Origin: Agreia sp. Leaf283
GTDB lineage: Bacteria > Actinomycetota > Actinomycetes > Actinomycetales > Microbacteriaceae
Reading direction: 5' to 3'
Assembly: GCF_001422485.1 (NCBI RefSeq)
Contig: NZ_LMNF01000001.1
Location: forward strand, 1,029,050-1,093,049
DNA: 64,000 nt
Positions 50,291 through 58,200 of this stretch are shown in pieces. The notes beneath the pieces are model-generated. The model did not search any database. It had not been told where the DNA came from and was given only the letters and a program-made list of their open reading frames with translations. How positions within the stretch are numbered: the first letter of the stretch is position 1; each line of letters opens with the position of its first letter. A program made the translations under genes and the position numbers.

Positions 50291-51840
50291 GAGGGTCCGA
50301 TCCATCTGTTCATGCCGACATCGGCCGCGGCCGACTGTCGGACCATCGCCTGGTAGGGCGCCACGAGCGGCCGCGCCGCCTGGCGCGCCCGCTCGATCAC
50401 GGGGAGTTTGCGGGCGAAGAGCTCTCGAGCCTCGTCGAGCAACGCGGTCTCGTCGACCGTGGTGACGGAGCCGTTCTCGAAGACGACACGACCGCCGACC
50501 ATGGTGAGGCGCACGCTCGCGCCCTGCTCGCAGTACACGAGCTGGCCGCGCAGGTCGTTGAACGGGGTGAACGCCGGGCTGTGCAGGTCGAGCAGGGCGA
50601 TGTCGGCGAGCCGGCCCTCCTCGATGGCGCCGAGGTCGTCGGAGCGCAGGAGCGCAGCGGCTCCGCCGCGCCACAGGCTGTCGAGCACCTCGGCCGCGGT
50701 CGGCCAGAGATCGCTGTCGAGGCCCGACACGTTGTGCACGAGCCCGGCGGATTTCACGACTCCCCAGAGGTTGACGCTGTCGTCGCAGACGGCCTCGTCC
50801 ACTCCGAGCGCGACAGGAATGCCGAGCTCACGCATCCGGCGGTATGGAGCGACGCCGCTGCCCAGGCGGAGGTTGCTGACCGGGTTGTGGGCGATGGTGC
50901 TGCCGGCCCGGGCGATCAACTCGAGGTCGTCATCGTCGACCCAGACGGCGTGGATGACGTTCATCCGCTCGCTCAGCAGCCCGAGGTCGGCGGTGTAGTG
51001 CACGAGCGAGCGGCCGGCGAAGCGTGGTTGCTTAGTCATCAGGGTTCGCTGAGCCTTGGTCTCGAGCATGTGGGCGAACAGCGGGATGCCGTGGGTGCGG
51101 CTCAGTTCGTCGAGCGCACCGAAGTACTCGGGGCTGACGCGCTGCGGGGCGGAGATCGAGACCGCGGCGGTGAGGCGACCATCGTGGCTACCGTGCCAGC
51201 GGTCGAGCAGATAGTCGTAGGCCTCGAGCAGGCCGGCCGCATCGAGGGGAGCGGGCGCGTCGAGCGCCGCGGCGAGGTCGCCCCCGGCGGTCTCGCGCAG
51301 GAAGGGCAGCTTCTCGGCCTCGGGAATCTCGGGCTGGTCGAGCGCGACGGATGCGCGGATTCCGGAGTCGGCGTAGGCCTGCATGACCGCGTCGATGATC
51401 TCGGGAGTGGGGTACGGCATCAGGAACGCGTCGTCCTGCACGGTCGTGGTGCCGGTGCGCAGCATCTCGAGGGCCGCGAGCATCGTGCGGAGGTAGGCCT
51501 CGCGCGGCGTGGGCGTGAGCTCGGGGTCGGAGGGCGACTCGAACAGCATGAAGAGCTCGAGGGGCAGGCTCGGCATCGATCCCTTCATGTGGTTGGCGGG
51601 GGAGTGGAAGTGGGCGTTGATGAGTCCGGGCACAACGATGTGGTGGGCGCGGCCGGCGATCTCGCGGTGCTCTTCGTGGTCTCGGCCAGGCCGGGTCGCG
51701 ACCCGCTCATCGAACCGGCGGCGGGCATCCGGGCCGATGGTCGCGATGCGGTCGCCCTCGACGAGCACGTCGGTGGGGCCGAACATGCCGCTCGTCGCGG
51801 TGTCGTCGTAGACGTAGACGTCGCTGAAGAGGATGCTCAT
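50287..51840 (-). CDS. Metal-dependent amidohydrolase (cytosine deaminase/TrzN-like)
   Basis: A 517-residue amidohydrolase-superfamily protein. HIVVPGLINAHFHSPANHMKGS holds the HxH metal pair; LFAHMLETKAQ and VIHAVWVDDDDLELIARAGSTIAHNPVSNLRLGSGVAPY carry the middle histidines. ALGVDEAVCDDSVNLW provides the catalytic Asp block (GxDxA..). The opening strands (SILFSDVYVYDD, DVLVEGDRIATIG) form the small beta domain. These enzymes deaminate or hydrolyse heterocyclic amines. It is coupled by ATGA to the racemase upstream and to the deacetylase-fold gene downstream. Confidence 0.9.
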   Translation of the reverse strand: MSILFSDVYVYDDTATSGMFGPTDVLVEGDRIATIGPDARRRFDERVATRPGRDHEEHREIAGRAHHIVVPGLINAHFHSPANHMKGSMPSLPLELFMLFESPSDPELTPTPREAYLRTMLAALEMLRTGTTTVQDDAFLMPYPTPEIIDAVMQAYADSGIRASVALDQPEIPEAEKLPFLRETAGGDLAAALDAPAPLDAAGLLEAYDYLLDRWHGSHDGRLTAAVSISAPQRVSPEYFGALDELSRTHGIPLFAHMLETKAQRTLMTKQPRFAGRSLVHYTADLGLLSERMNVIHAVWVDDDDLELIARAGSTIAHNPVSNLRLGSGVAPYRRMRELGIPVALGVDEAVCDDSVNLWGVVKSAGLVHNVSGLDSDLWPTAAEVLDSLWRGGAAALLRSDDLGAIEEGRLADIALLDLHSPAFTPFNDLRGQLVYCEQGASVRLTMVGGRVVFENGSVTTVDETALLDEARELFARKLPVIERARQAARPLVAPYQAMVRQSAAADVGMNRWIGPS

Positions 51841-52568
51841 TCGGCCACTCCCTCGGGGGCGGGTGAAGCGGAGGGTGCCGCCCACGTGCTGACGCGGGAC
51901 GTGCCGAGGCCCTGGGCGAGGAGGCCGTCGGCGAAGGCGACCGCGGCGGATACGCCCTCGACGACCGGCGCGCCGAGGGCGTCGCTCAGCGGGCCGACCA
52001 GCTCGGCGAGCCCGGCGCATCCGAGAACGATGGCCTCGGCCGCGTCGTCGGCGAGGGCGCGGCGGCCCTCGTCGATGAAGAGGGGGAGGAGGTGGAGCGA
52101 CCCGTCTTCGACGGCGGAGACGGGCTCGTCGATCGCCCGCACGACGACCCGGTGTTCGAGGCCGAGCGTACGCACGACGCGGTCGGACATCTCGCGGGTG
52201 CGCGGCGGCATCGTGATGACGGTGAAGCGGTGGGCGATGAGTGCGGCGGTGGAGAGGGCGGCCTCGGTCATGCCCACGACGGGGCCAGAGGCGGCCTCGC
52301 GGGCGGCGGGAACTCCCGTGTCGCCGAAGCAGGCGATGACGTAGGCGTCGGGTCGCTCGCCCGGGGCGCCGGTCTCGAGCCGCTGCACCTCGGCGAGCGC
52401 GGATGCGGCGCCGTGCACCTCGTCGATGTGACTCTCGATGCTCGGCACTCCGTGGGCGGGGGTGATGCCGACGAGCTCGGTGCCTTCTCGGGCCGCGGAG
52501 GTGGCCGCCGCGACGACCGATGCGGTCATCGCGGACGTTGTGTTCGGGTTGATGATCGCGATGCGCAT
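51837..52568 (-). CDS. Asp/Glu/hydantoin-racemase-family protein
   Basis: A 243-residue protein. MRIAIINPNTTSAMTASVVAAA is the family opening; YVIACFGDTGVPAAREAASGPVVGMTEAAL carries the first active-site Cys (ACFGDTG), and AIVLGCAGLAEL the second (GCAG). The pair of Cys residues supports two-base racemisation, as in hydantoin and allantoin racemases. It overlaps the kinase stop by 1 base and the amidohydrolase start by 4. It suggests that the imported compound has a chiral cyclic or amino-acid-like part. Confidence 0.9.
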   Translation of the reverse strand: MRIAIINPNTTSAMTASVVAAATSAAREGTELVGITPAHGVPSIESHIDEVHGAASALAEVQRLETGAPGERPDAYVIACFGDTGVPAAREAASGPVVGMTEAALSTAALIAHRFTVITMPPRTREMSDRVVRTLGLEHRVVVRAIDEPVSAVEDGSLHLLPLFIDEGRRALADDAAEAIVLGCAGLAELVGPLSDALGAPVVEGVSAAVAFADGLLAQGLGTSRVSTWAAPSASPAPEGVAE

Positions 52569-53485
52569 CAGCGCGCCTCGCTCGGGGTGGTGGATGCGGC
52601 GCTAGTGCCGCGTTCGCGGCTGCTCGCCCGCAGCAGTCCGTCGATGCCGAAGGCGCCGATCGCGATGCGGGCGGCAGCGGAGCCGGCCTCGGCCGCCGCG
52701 ACGGGGTCGCCGGTGAGCAGGTGCACGGCCGCGAACGCACCGCAGAAGGCGTCGCCCGCGCCGGTGCTGTCGACCGGCGCGACCGTCTGCGCGGCCACCT
52801 CGACGACGTCGGCCTCGGGGGCGGCCAGCACGAGGCATCCATTCTCTGCGCGCTTGATGACGACGACGGATGCGCCGTGGCGGGCGAACAGGCGCGCGGC
52901 GGCGGCGAGGTCGTCGGTGCCGGCGAGGTTCACGGCCTCGACCTCGCTGGGGAGGAAGACATCGCACTGGCCGACCAGTTCGAGCAGGGCCTCGCGGTTG
53001 CCGTCGAGGTAGTCCTCTTGCAGGTCGAGGTAGATGGTGGCGTCGGTGTTGGCGCGCAGCCAGGGGCCCAGGGCGAGCTGCGAGGCCAGGCTCATGGCCG
53101 AGACGAGAATGCCGGATGCGCCGAGCGCGTCGGCGTCGACGTCGGCCGGGTAGACGGAGAGTCGGTCGAAGTCCTCTTCGGAGGCGAGCATGTCCCAGGT
53201 GCGGGTGCCGTCGGAGTGGTACGTGATGACGTTGCGCACGGTGGGCAGGTCTCGGCGGGGGAGATCCGTGACGGTGATGCCGGCGTCGTCGAGCGAGTCG
53301 AGGACTCCCGCGGGCAGGTCGGTTCCCACGGGAGCGAGCATGCGCACCGCGTCGAGGTGCAGTCGCGCGGCGAGTGCGGCGTAGGCGGCGTCGCCTCCCA
53401 TCGCGGGCTCGCTCGGCTCGCCGTTGTGAACGGCGACGTCGACGGTGAGGTTGCCGATGCAGACGAGGGACGGGGTTTCAGGCAC
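52568..53485 (-). CDS. PfkB-family sugar kinase
   Basis: A 305-residue kinase. LVCIGNLTVDVAVHNGEPSEPAMGGDAAYAALAARLHLDAVRMLAPVG is the N-terminal PfkB block; APVDSTGAGDAFCGAFAAVHLL is the C-terminal block with catalytic Asp in GAGD. SDGTRTWDMLASEEDF lies in the lid/substrate region. It overlaps the SIS-domain gene by 8 bases. FrlD, a kinase of this family, phosphorylates fructosamines and acts with the SIS-type deglycase FrlB; the same pairing is seen here. Confidence 0.88.
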   Translation of the reverse strand: MPETPSLVCIGNLTVDVAVHNGEPSEPAMGGDAAYAALAARLHLDAVRMLAPVGTDLPAGVLDSLDDAGITVTDLPRRDLPTVRNVITYHSDGTRTWDMLASEEDFDRLSVYPADVDADALGASGILVSAMSLASQLALGPWLRANTDATIYLDLQEDYLDGNREALLELVGQCDVFLPSEVEAVNLAGTDDLAAAARLFARHGASVVVIKRAENGCLVLAAPEADVVEVAAQTVAPVDSTGAGDAFCGAFAAVHLLTGDPVAAAEAGSAAARIAIGAFGIDGLLRASSRERGTSAASTTPSEAR

Positions 53486-54689
53486 GAGGGGTCTCGTTTT
53501 CGCTCGCTGCTGCCAGCTCTGCTTCGGCCGCCGCGAACTTGGCCATGCCGAGGTGGTAGCCCACGAGCTGCGCGGCGGGAAGGTAGAGCAGGGGGCTCAG
53601 AGTCTCGTCGATCGCCGGCAGCCCGAAGATCACGTTGGCGTGTTCGGCGAAGGCCGTCTCGCCGATCGTGGTGAACACGTAGAGCTGGCCGCCGAAGCGG
53701 CGGGCGTCGGTTCCCGTGTCGACCGCGCGGGGAACGGAGGGGCCGGTCGGGGCGATGAGGAACATGGGCTCGCCGGGCTTCTGCGAGTTGTAGTGGTGGA
53801 ACTCCTCGACCTCGATCTCGACGGCGTGGTCGGGCGTGGTCTCTTTGATCTTGGCGGCGCCGACGATCGCGGCGGCCCAGTTCGGCCCCGCTGCAGAGAA
53901 GAGGTACATCGGTCGATGCGCCTCGGTCGCGGCGACGGCGGCGATCGGCTCGTCGAGGGAGGCGAGCACCCCGGCCATCAGCTCGGGCAGCCCGTCGAGT
54001 GCCGTCGAGAGTTCGGCAGAGCGGTGGATGCCGCGGTGCGCGCCGACGAGCACGGCGAGACGGAAGAGGAGGGCGACGGCGGCCGTCGACGACTGGGTCG
54101 GCCAGCCGACGCGGGTCGCCTCGATGAGGAGGGTGGTCTGGCTCTCGATATCCAGTGTCGACCCCGGGGTGTTCGTGAGGCCGAGGGTCATGGCGCCGGC
54201 GTGCTGCGCCGCGAGGGCGGCCTCGACGGTGCGCGTGGTCTCGCCCGAGCTCGACAGGGCGATCACGAGGCTGCGCTCGGTGACGAGGTGCGATCGGTAG
54301 TAGGCGAACTCCAGGCTCTGCACCGGTTCGCACGCGACGCCGAGCATCTCCTCGAGGATGCTGCGCGCGGCGATCATCACCGCGAGGGAGTCTCCGGCAC
54401 CGACGAGGAAGACCCGGTCGATCGACGCTCCGGCGATCGTGTTCGCGAGGTCCCTCAGGGTCTGCTCGTTGCGCAGCCACGTCGCGCGGATGGCGTCGGG
54501 CTGGCCGAACATCTCGCCTCGCGTCGCCTCGACCCGGAGGCGGCGCTTGGGGTCGAGCGGGTCGTCGGTCGGCAGGGCCAGGATGCTCGCCCGTTCTGCT
54601 GCTGAGACGCGCTCGACGACCTGCTTCTGCCGCGCGTCGAGCGGGCTGTCCGGTCCGAGAAGGGGGCTGTCGAGGATGGGGGTGCTCAT
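53478..54689 (-). CDS. Double-SIS-domain protein (sugar-phosphate isomerase/deglycase-like)
   Basis: A 403-residue protein. The first SIS domain has IDRVFLVGAGDSLAVMIAARSILEEML, then SLVIALSSSGETTRTVEAALAAQHAGAMTLGLTNTPGS, the SSSGET loop that binds sugar phosphate. The second SIS domain has MYLFSAAGPNWAAAIVGAAKIKETTPDHAVEIEVEEFHHYN, whose EVEEFHH block is typical of GlmS/FrlB-like enzymes. There is no glutaminase domain. Candidate reactions are fructosamine 6-phosphate deglycation or amino-sugar phosphate isomerisation. It lies between the BtpA-like gene and the kinase. Confidence 0.88.
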   Translation of the reverse strand: MSTPILDSPLLGPDSPLDARQKQVVERVSAAERASILALPTDDPLDPKRRLRVEATRGEMFGQPDAIRATWLRNEQTLRDLANTIAGASIDRVFLVGAGDSLAVMIAARSILEEMLGVACEPVQSLEFAYYRSHLVTERSLVIALSSSGETTRTVEAALAAQHAGAMTLGLTNTPGSTLDIESQTTLLIEATRVGWPTQSSTAAVALLFRLAVLVGAHRGIHRSAELSTALDGLPELMAGVLASLDEPIAAVAATEAHRPMYLFSAAGPNWAAAIVGAAKIKETTPDHAVEIEVEEFHHYNSQKPGEPMFLIAPTGPSVPRAVDTGTDARRFGGQLYVFTTIGETAFAEHANVIFGLPAIDETLSPLLYLPAAQLVGYHLGMAKFAAAEAELAAASENETPRA

Positions 54690-54741
54690 GGGGTGCGGTG
54701 CTTTCTGGTGTCGGTTCGAGTGGATGGGGGCGCGTCGTCGG

Positions 54742-55503
54742 TCAGCTCGTGGCGAAGGCGCGGGCGGCCTCGGGATCGATGCGAGCATCGTCGCCGGGCC
54801 CCGTTTTGATGGCGCTGCCGAGAATCGCGCCGTCGGATCCTGCCCTGGCGATCGCGATGTTGCCCAGGTTGACGCGTCCACCGATCAGAACGTCGATGTC
54901 GTCACCCACGGCCGCCTTGACCGCAGAAATGTCGGTCACGGCATCGGTCACTCCACTGTCTCGGGTCACGATGACCTTCGAGGCGCCACCGAACGACATG
55001 GCCTGCTGGGCCGCCCACACCACGTCGCCGGTGACGGCGCGGCTCGTGGCCTCGTGCGCGTCGGCCCAGACCTCCACCTCGGAGCCGAGCAGGCGGCGGA
55101 GCATGGCGACCCGGTGAGCACATCCCTCGATCCACCCGTCGGGGCCGGCCGAGACCCCGGTGAGGACCTTCACTCGAACGAACTGCGCGTCGATGGCGTG
55201 GGCGATCGACACGGATGTCTCGCCGTCGTTGTGTCCGGCGACGACACCGAGCGAGAGGTCGACGGCGTTCCGCACGGCGGCGCCGACGACGGCCATGGCG
55301 GCCACCGTCGCGGGACCCACGTGCACGGGCTGGGGGTTGTCGCTGGCGTCCTGGATCATGACATCGGTGAAGCCGGCGTCGGCCAGAACGCGCGCATCCT
55401 CGGCGGCGATGCGCGCGATCTCACGCACGGATGCGCCGCGATAGTTCGCGGCCCCGGGCAGGGGCGGAAGATGGATCACGCCCACAAGGCGGAAGGCGCT
55501 CAC
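54742..55503 (-). CDS. BtpA-family protein (TIM-barrel)
   Basis: A 253-residue protein from GTG 55503. SAFRLVGVIHLPPLPGAANYRG is the BtpA opening; DAGFTDVMIQDASDNPQPVHVGPATVAAMAVVGAAVR and VWADAHEATSRA follow; the end is VLIGGRVNLGNIAIARAGSDGAILGSAIK. BtpA was first linked to photosystem I biogenesis in cyanobacteria, but in heterotrophs its relatives sit in sugar or nucleoside operons, where a phosphate-binding barrel enzyme is assumed. It is the first gene of the long run. A 9-codon open frame (ATG 55529) ends in its GTGA start overlap. Confidence 0.85.
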   Translation of the reverse strand: MSAFRLVGVIHLPPLPGAANYRGASVREIARIAAEDARVLADAGFTDVMIQDASDNPQPVHVGPATVAAMAVVGAAVRNAVDLSLGVVAGHNDGETSVSIAHAIDAQFVRVKVLTGVSAGPDGWIEGCAHRVAMLRRLLGSEVEVWADAHEATSRAVTGDVVWAAQQAMSFGGASKVIVTRDSGVTDAVTDISAVKAAVGDDIDVLIGGRVNLGNIAIARAGSDGAILGSAIKTGPGDDARIDPEAARAFATS

Positions 55504-55530
55504 GGCTGCACGTCGATCTCGAAGGTCATG

Positions 55531-55552
55531 ATCAAACGGTATACAGTTTGAT
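55531..55552 (-). promoter_or_regulatory. GTATAC-centred palindrome, probable FCD-GntR operator
   Basis: ATCAAAC (55531-55537) and GTTTGAT (55546-55552) are perfect 7-bp arms around GGTATACA. FCD-type GntR proteins prefer palindromes with a GTATAC core, and one such gene ends this run (43254). The site lies 27 bases upstream of the BtpA start, suitable for repression. Confidence 0.7.
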
Positions 55553-55810
55553 GTTTCAGCCATGTTTCTGGCCGTAAACAACGTGTTACCGGCCCCGATT
55601 GTATTCAGTTGGCTGCACCATGCGATACGAACTGCGCTCATGCGCGCGCCGCGGTGATCGAATGGGCCACGTGTGGCCGTATCGGGAGCGCGGCCCTGGC
55701 TACTCCTCCACAGGCAACGTATAACTGCAATTGTCCACAGCCAGATCCCCTGATCATGACCAGAATACGTTCTCAATGCCGATGTCGGTGGCTGCTGTTC
55801 TACTTCTCGT
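55553..55810. other. Divergent promoter region with no gene
   Basis: The region separates the long minus-strand run from the DUF222 gene. It is richer in A and T than its surroundings. No open frame with family features was found. Promoters for both directions should be here; I could not fix -35/-10 pairs with confidence. Confidence 0.4.
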
Positions 55811-57361
55811 ATGGACCTCCGCGACGCATCCCTCGGCGACATCGCCGCGCGCCTGCTCGAGCTGCTCGATGAGCAGCGCGGCGCGGGTGCTGCGGGTGCT
55901 GCGGGTGGCGTCGGTGCTGCGGGTGGCGTCGTCGGCGATGAGCTCCTGGATGCTGTGCACGACTGGGAGGCCGTCGGCCGGGCCTCCGATGCGGCTCGCG
56001 TCTGGGCCGCCGCCGAGGTCGAGTACGAGTCGCGGCGCGAACTCGAGTCTGACGGGCTCGCCTACCGGCACGGGTTCGCGACGGGCAAGAAACTGCTCGC
56101 GGCCACGGCGAACGTGTCCGAGCGCACGGCCGGCGCGCGCATGATGCTGGGGCGGCAGGTGCGGTCGGTCACATCTCCCACGGGACTGCCGCTGGCCAGT
56201 CGTTTTCCGGCTGTCGAGCGGGCCATGTTCTCGGGCCGCATCGGTGTCGACGCGGCGTCGGTCATCTGCCGCACTCTCACCGAGGTGGTGACTCGCGTCG
56301 TGTGGTCCGCGGCGGTCGACGAGGCTGAACGGAGACTGGTCGATGCGGCGACAGAGAATGTGGTTCCCGGTGCTTCGGCCGCTGAGGAGTCCGCAGCCGA
56401 CGGCGGCGAGTGTGATCGTGTCGACGCGACCCCGCGCTTCACCGTCGACGAGCTCGCCCGACTTGCGACACGCATCCGGGAACACCTCGACCCCGACGGG
56501 GCCGAACCTCGGGATGCCGTCAAGCAGCAGCTGCGCGGGTTCAGCTACCCGAAGGTGGGCGCCGACGGCATGGCGCGCGGGCGGTATGCGCTGCCGCCTC
56601 TGCAACTGGGAGTGTTTCTTGCGGCGGTCGACTCGATTCTGAGTCCACGCACGGGCGATCCGGTGGCGCCGCGGGCGGAGGGAGACGGCGACGCGGGCGT
56701 GAGTGCCGACGCTGCTGGGGATGAAGGGTCCGGCCGCGGCGCCGGCGCGGGCGACTATGTCGTCGTCGACACGCGTACCTCGGAGCAGAAGCTCCTCGAC
56801 GCCGTGATGGCCCTCATCGAGCTGGCGGCCGCGTCGCCCGCGGCGTCGAGACTGAACGGCTTCGCGCCCACGATCAACGTGCACGTCTCCGTGAGCGACC
56901 TCGAGGCGGGGCGTGGGGTCGGCTGGATCGACGGCAGCACCGAACCGGTGCCCATGAGCACCGTCGAGATGCTCGCGTGCGACTCCGACATGATCGTCAC
57001 GCTGTTCGGCTCCGACGGAGGTGTGCTGAACCAGGGCAAGGCCAAACGATTGGCCAGCCGCCGACAACGACGAGCCCTCGCCGCGCGCGACGGGGGCTGC
57101 GTGATTCCCGGATGCAGGGTGCCGCCATCGCGGTGTCAGGCGCACCACGTCGTGCCGTGGGTCAGCAGCAGCTTCCTCGCGGGCAGAACTGATCTCGACA
57201 ACCTGGCGCTGCTGTGCCCGTTCCACCACGCCACGATCCACACCTCGGCGTGGCAACTCGAGATGATCCGCGGCAAGCCGCACGTGCGCGAGCCCGGATG
57301 GCGCGGGCGGCAGAATCCGGCACGCGCCGCAGGGCAGCAGAGGGTGGGTCGGCCGTGGTGA
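55811..57361 (+). CDS. DUF222/HNH endonuclease-like protein (13E12-type family)
   Basis: A 516-residue protein. The N-terminal helical DUF222 region spans about 15-330, with an Ala/Gly low-complexity insert (RGAGAAGAAGGVGAAGG) and ERTAGARMMLGRQ. The C-terminal HNH is RRALAARDGGCVIPGCRVPPSRCQAHHVVPW (about 416-446) and LDNLALLCPFHHATIH (about 458-473), with CxxC...C...H-H and N residues in place. This family is highly multiplied in actinobacteria, and its role is unsettled. It ends 6 bases before the convergent gluconokinase. Confidence 0.92.
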   Translation: MDLRDASLGDIAARLLELLDEQRGAGAAGAAGGVGAAGGVVGDELLDAVHDWEAVGRASDAARVWAAAEVEYESRRELESDGLAYRHGFATGKKLLAATANVSERTAGARMMLGRQVRSVTSPTGLPLASRFPAVERAMFSGRIGVDAASVICRTLTEVVTRVVWSAAVDEAERRLVDAATENVVPGASAAEESAADGGECDRVDATPRFTVDELARLATRIREHLDPDGAEPRDAVKQQLRGFSYPKVGADGMARGRYALPPLQLGVFLAAVDSILSPRTGDPVAPRAEGDGDAGVSADAAGDEGSGRGAGAGDYVVVDTRTSEQKLLDAVMALIELAAASPAASRLNGFAPTINVHVSVSDLEAGRGVGWIDGSTEPVPMSTVEMLACDSDMIVTLFGSDGGVLNQGKAKRLASRRQRRALAARDGGCVIPGCRVPPSRCQAHHVVPWVSSSFLAGRTDLDNLALLCPFHHATIHTSAWQLEMIRGKPHVREPGWRGRQNPARAAGQQRVGRPW

Positions 57362-57367
57362 CGTCTG

Positions 57368-57883
57368 TCAGGCGGGGCGAACGACGCGGGCGGCGGCATC
57401 CACGATGTCGTCGATGTGCGCGTCGACCGAGACGTCGGCTCCGATCTCGTCGGGTTCCAGCGGCTCGAACGCGGCCAGTTGCGAATCGAGCAGGGAGGCC
57501 GGCATGAAGTGGTCGGTACGGGCTCCCATGCGCGACGCGATCAGCTCGCGAGGCCCGGAGAGGGTGATGAAAACGGTCGACGGCTCCACAGCGCGAATCG
57601 TGTCGCGATACCTGCGCTTGAGCGCTGAGCACGCGAGAACGAGACCCGAGGCGTCGTGCTCGGCCAGAACCTCGCCGATGCGCACCAGCCAGGGCTCGCG
57701 ATCGATGTCGGTGAGCGGCAGGCCGGCCGCCATCTTGGTGACGTTCGCCTCGGGGTGCAGCGAGTCGGCATCGATGAACGGAACCTCGAGGCGCTGGGCG
57801 AGCAGGGCTCCGACCGTCGACTTGCCTGACCCCGAGACGCCCCCGACGATCACGAGCTCATGGCCCGCGCTCTGGCCCGCCAT
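57368..57883 (-). CDS. gntK: Gluconokinase (GntK-type)
   Basis: A 171-residue kinase from ATG 57883. Walker A is GGVSGSGKSTVGALLA near residue 14, followed by FIDADSLHPEANVTKMAAGLPLTDIDREPWL, the gluconokinase signature. VLACSALKRRYRD and GARTDHFMPASLLDSQLAAFEPLE are also typical. It makes 6-phosphogluconate for the pentose-phosphate pathway. Its start overlaps the stop of the upstream gene by 1 base (TGATG). Its place after a LacI regulator supports control by that regulator. Confidence 0.93.
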   Translation of the reverse strand: MAGQSAGHELVIVGGVSGSGKSTVGALLAQRLEVPFIDADSLHPEANVTKMAAGLPLTDIDREPWLVRIGEVLAEHDASGLVLACSALKRRYRDTIRAVEPSTVFITLSGPRELIASRMGARTDHFMPASLLDSQLAAFEPLEPDEIGADVSVDAHIDDIVDAAARVVRPA

Positions 57884-58200
57884 CAGAGCTGGCCCTGGTA
57901 GCTGCTTCCCGCGGGAATCGGTGACAGCAGGGTGATCTCGGGTGCGGACTCGAGCAGGCCGACAAGGGTCGCGTTCATGCGGGCGACGATCTCGCCGGAG
58001 CCGTGGGCCTCGAGGTCGGCGGCCGAGCTCCACTTCTCGAGCATGATGATCGTTCCGTCGGGAGCGTCGTGAATCGCGTAGAGCTCGCATCCGGTCTCGG
58101 TGTGCACCTCGGCGATGCCCGCCGAGAGGGCCTTCACGAGTTCGTCTCTGGCGCCCTCGACAGGACGGAAGGTGACGGTGACGACGACTGCTTCAGACAT
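57883..58200 (-). CDS. ABM-domain (antibiotic biosynthesis monooxygenase-like) protein
   Basis: A 105-residue dimeric alpha-beta barrel protein: VVVTVTFRPVEGARDELVKALSAGIAEVHTETGCELYAIHDAPDGTIIMLEKWSSAADLEAH. The GCxxYxxxxxxxxxxxxxxEKW pattern is the ABM/YgiN signature. Members range from quinol monooxygenases to heme-degrading and sugar-related enzymes, and many are uncharacterised. It is located between LacI and gluconokinase, overlapping both. Confidence 0.88.
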   Translation of the reverse strand: MSEAVVVTVTFRPVEGARDELVKALSAGIAEVHTETGCELYAIHDAPDGTIIMLEKWSSAADLEAHGSGEIVARMNATLVGLLESAPEITLLSPIPAGSSYQGQL

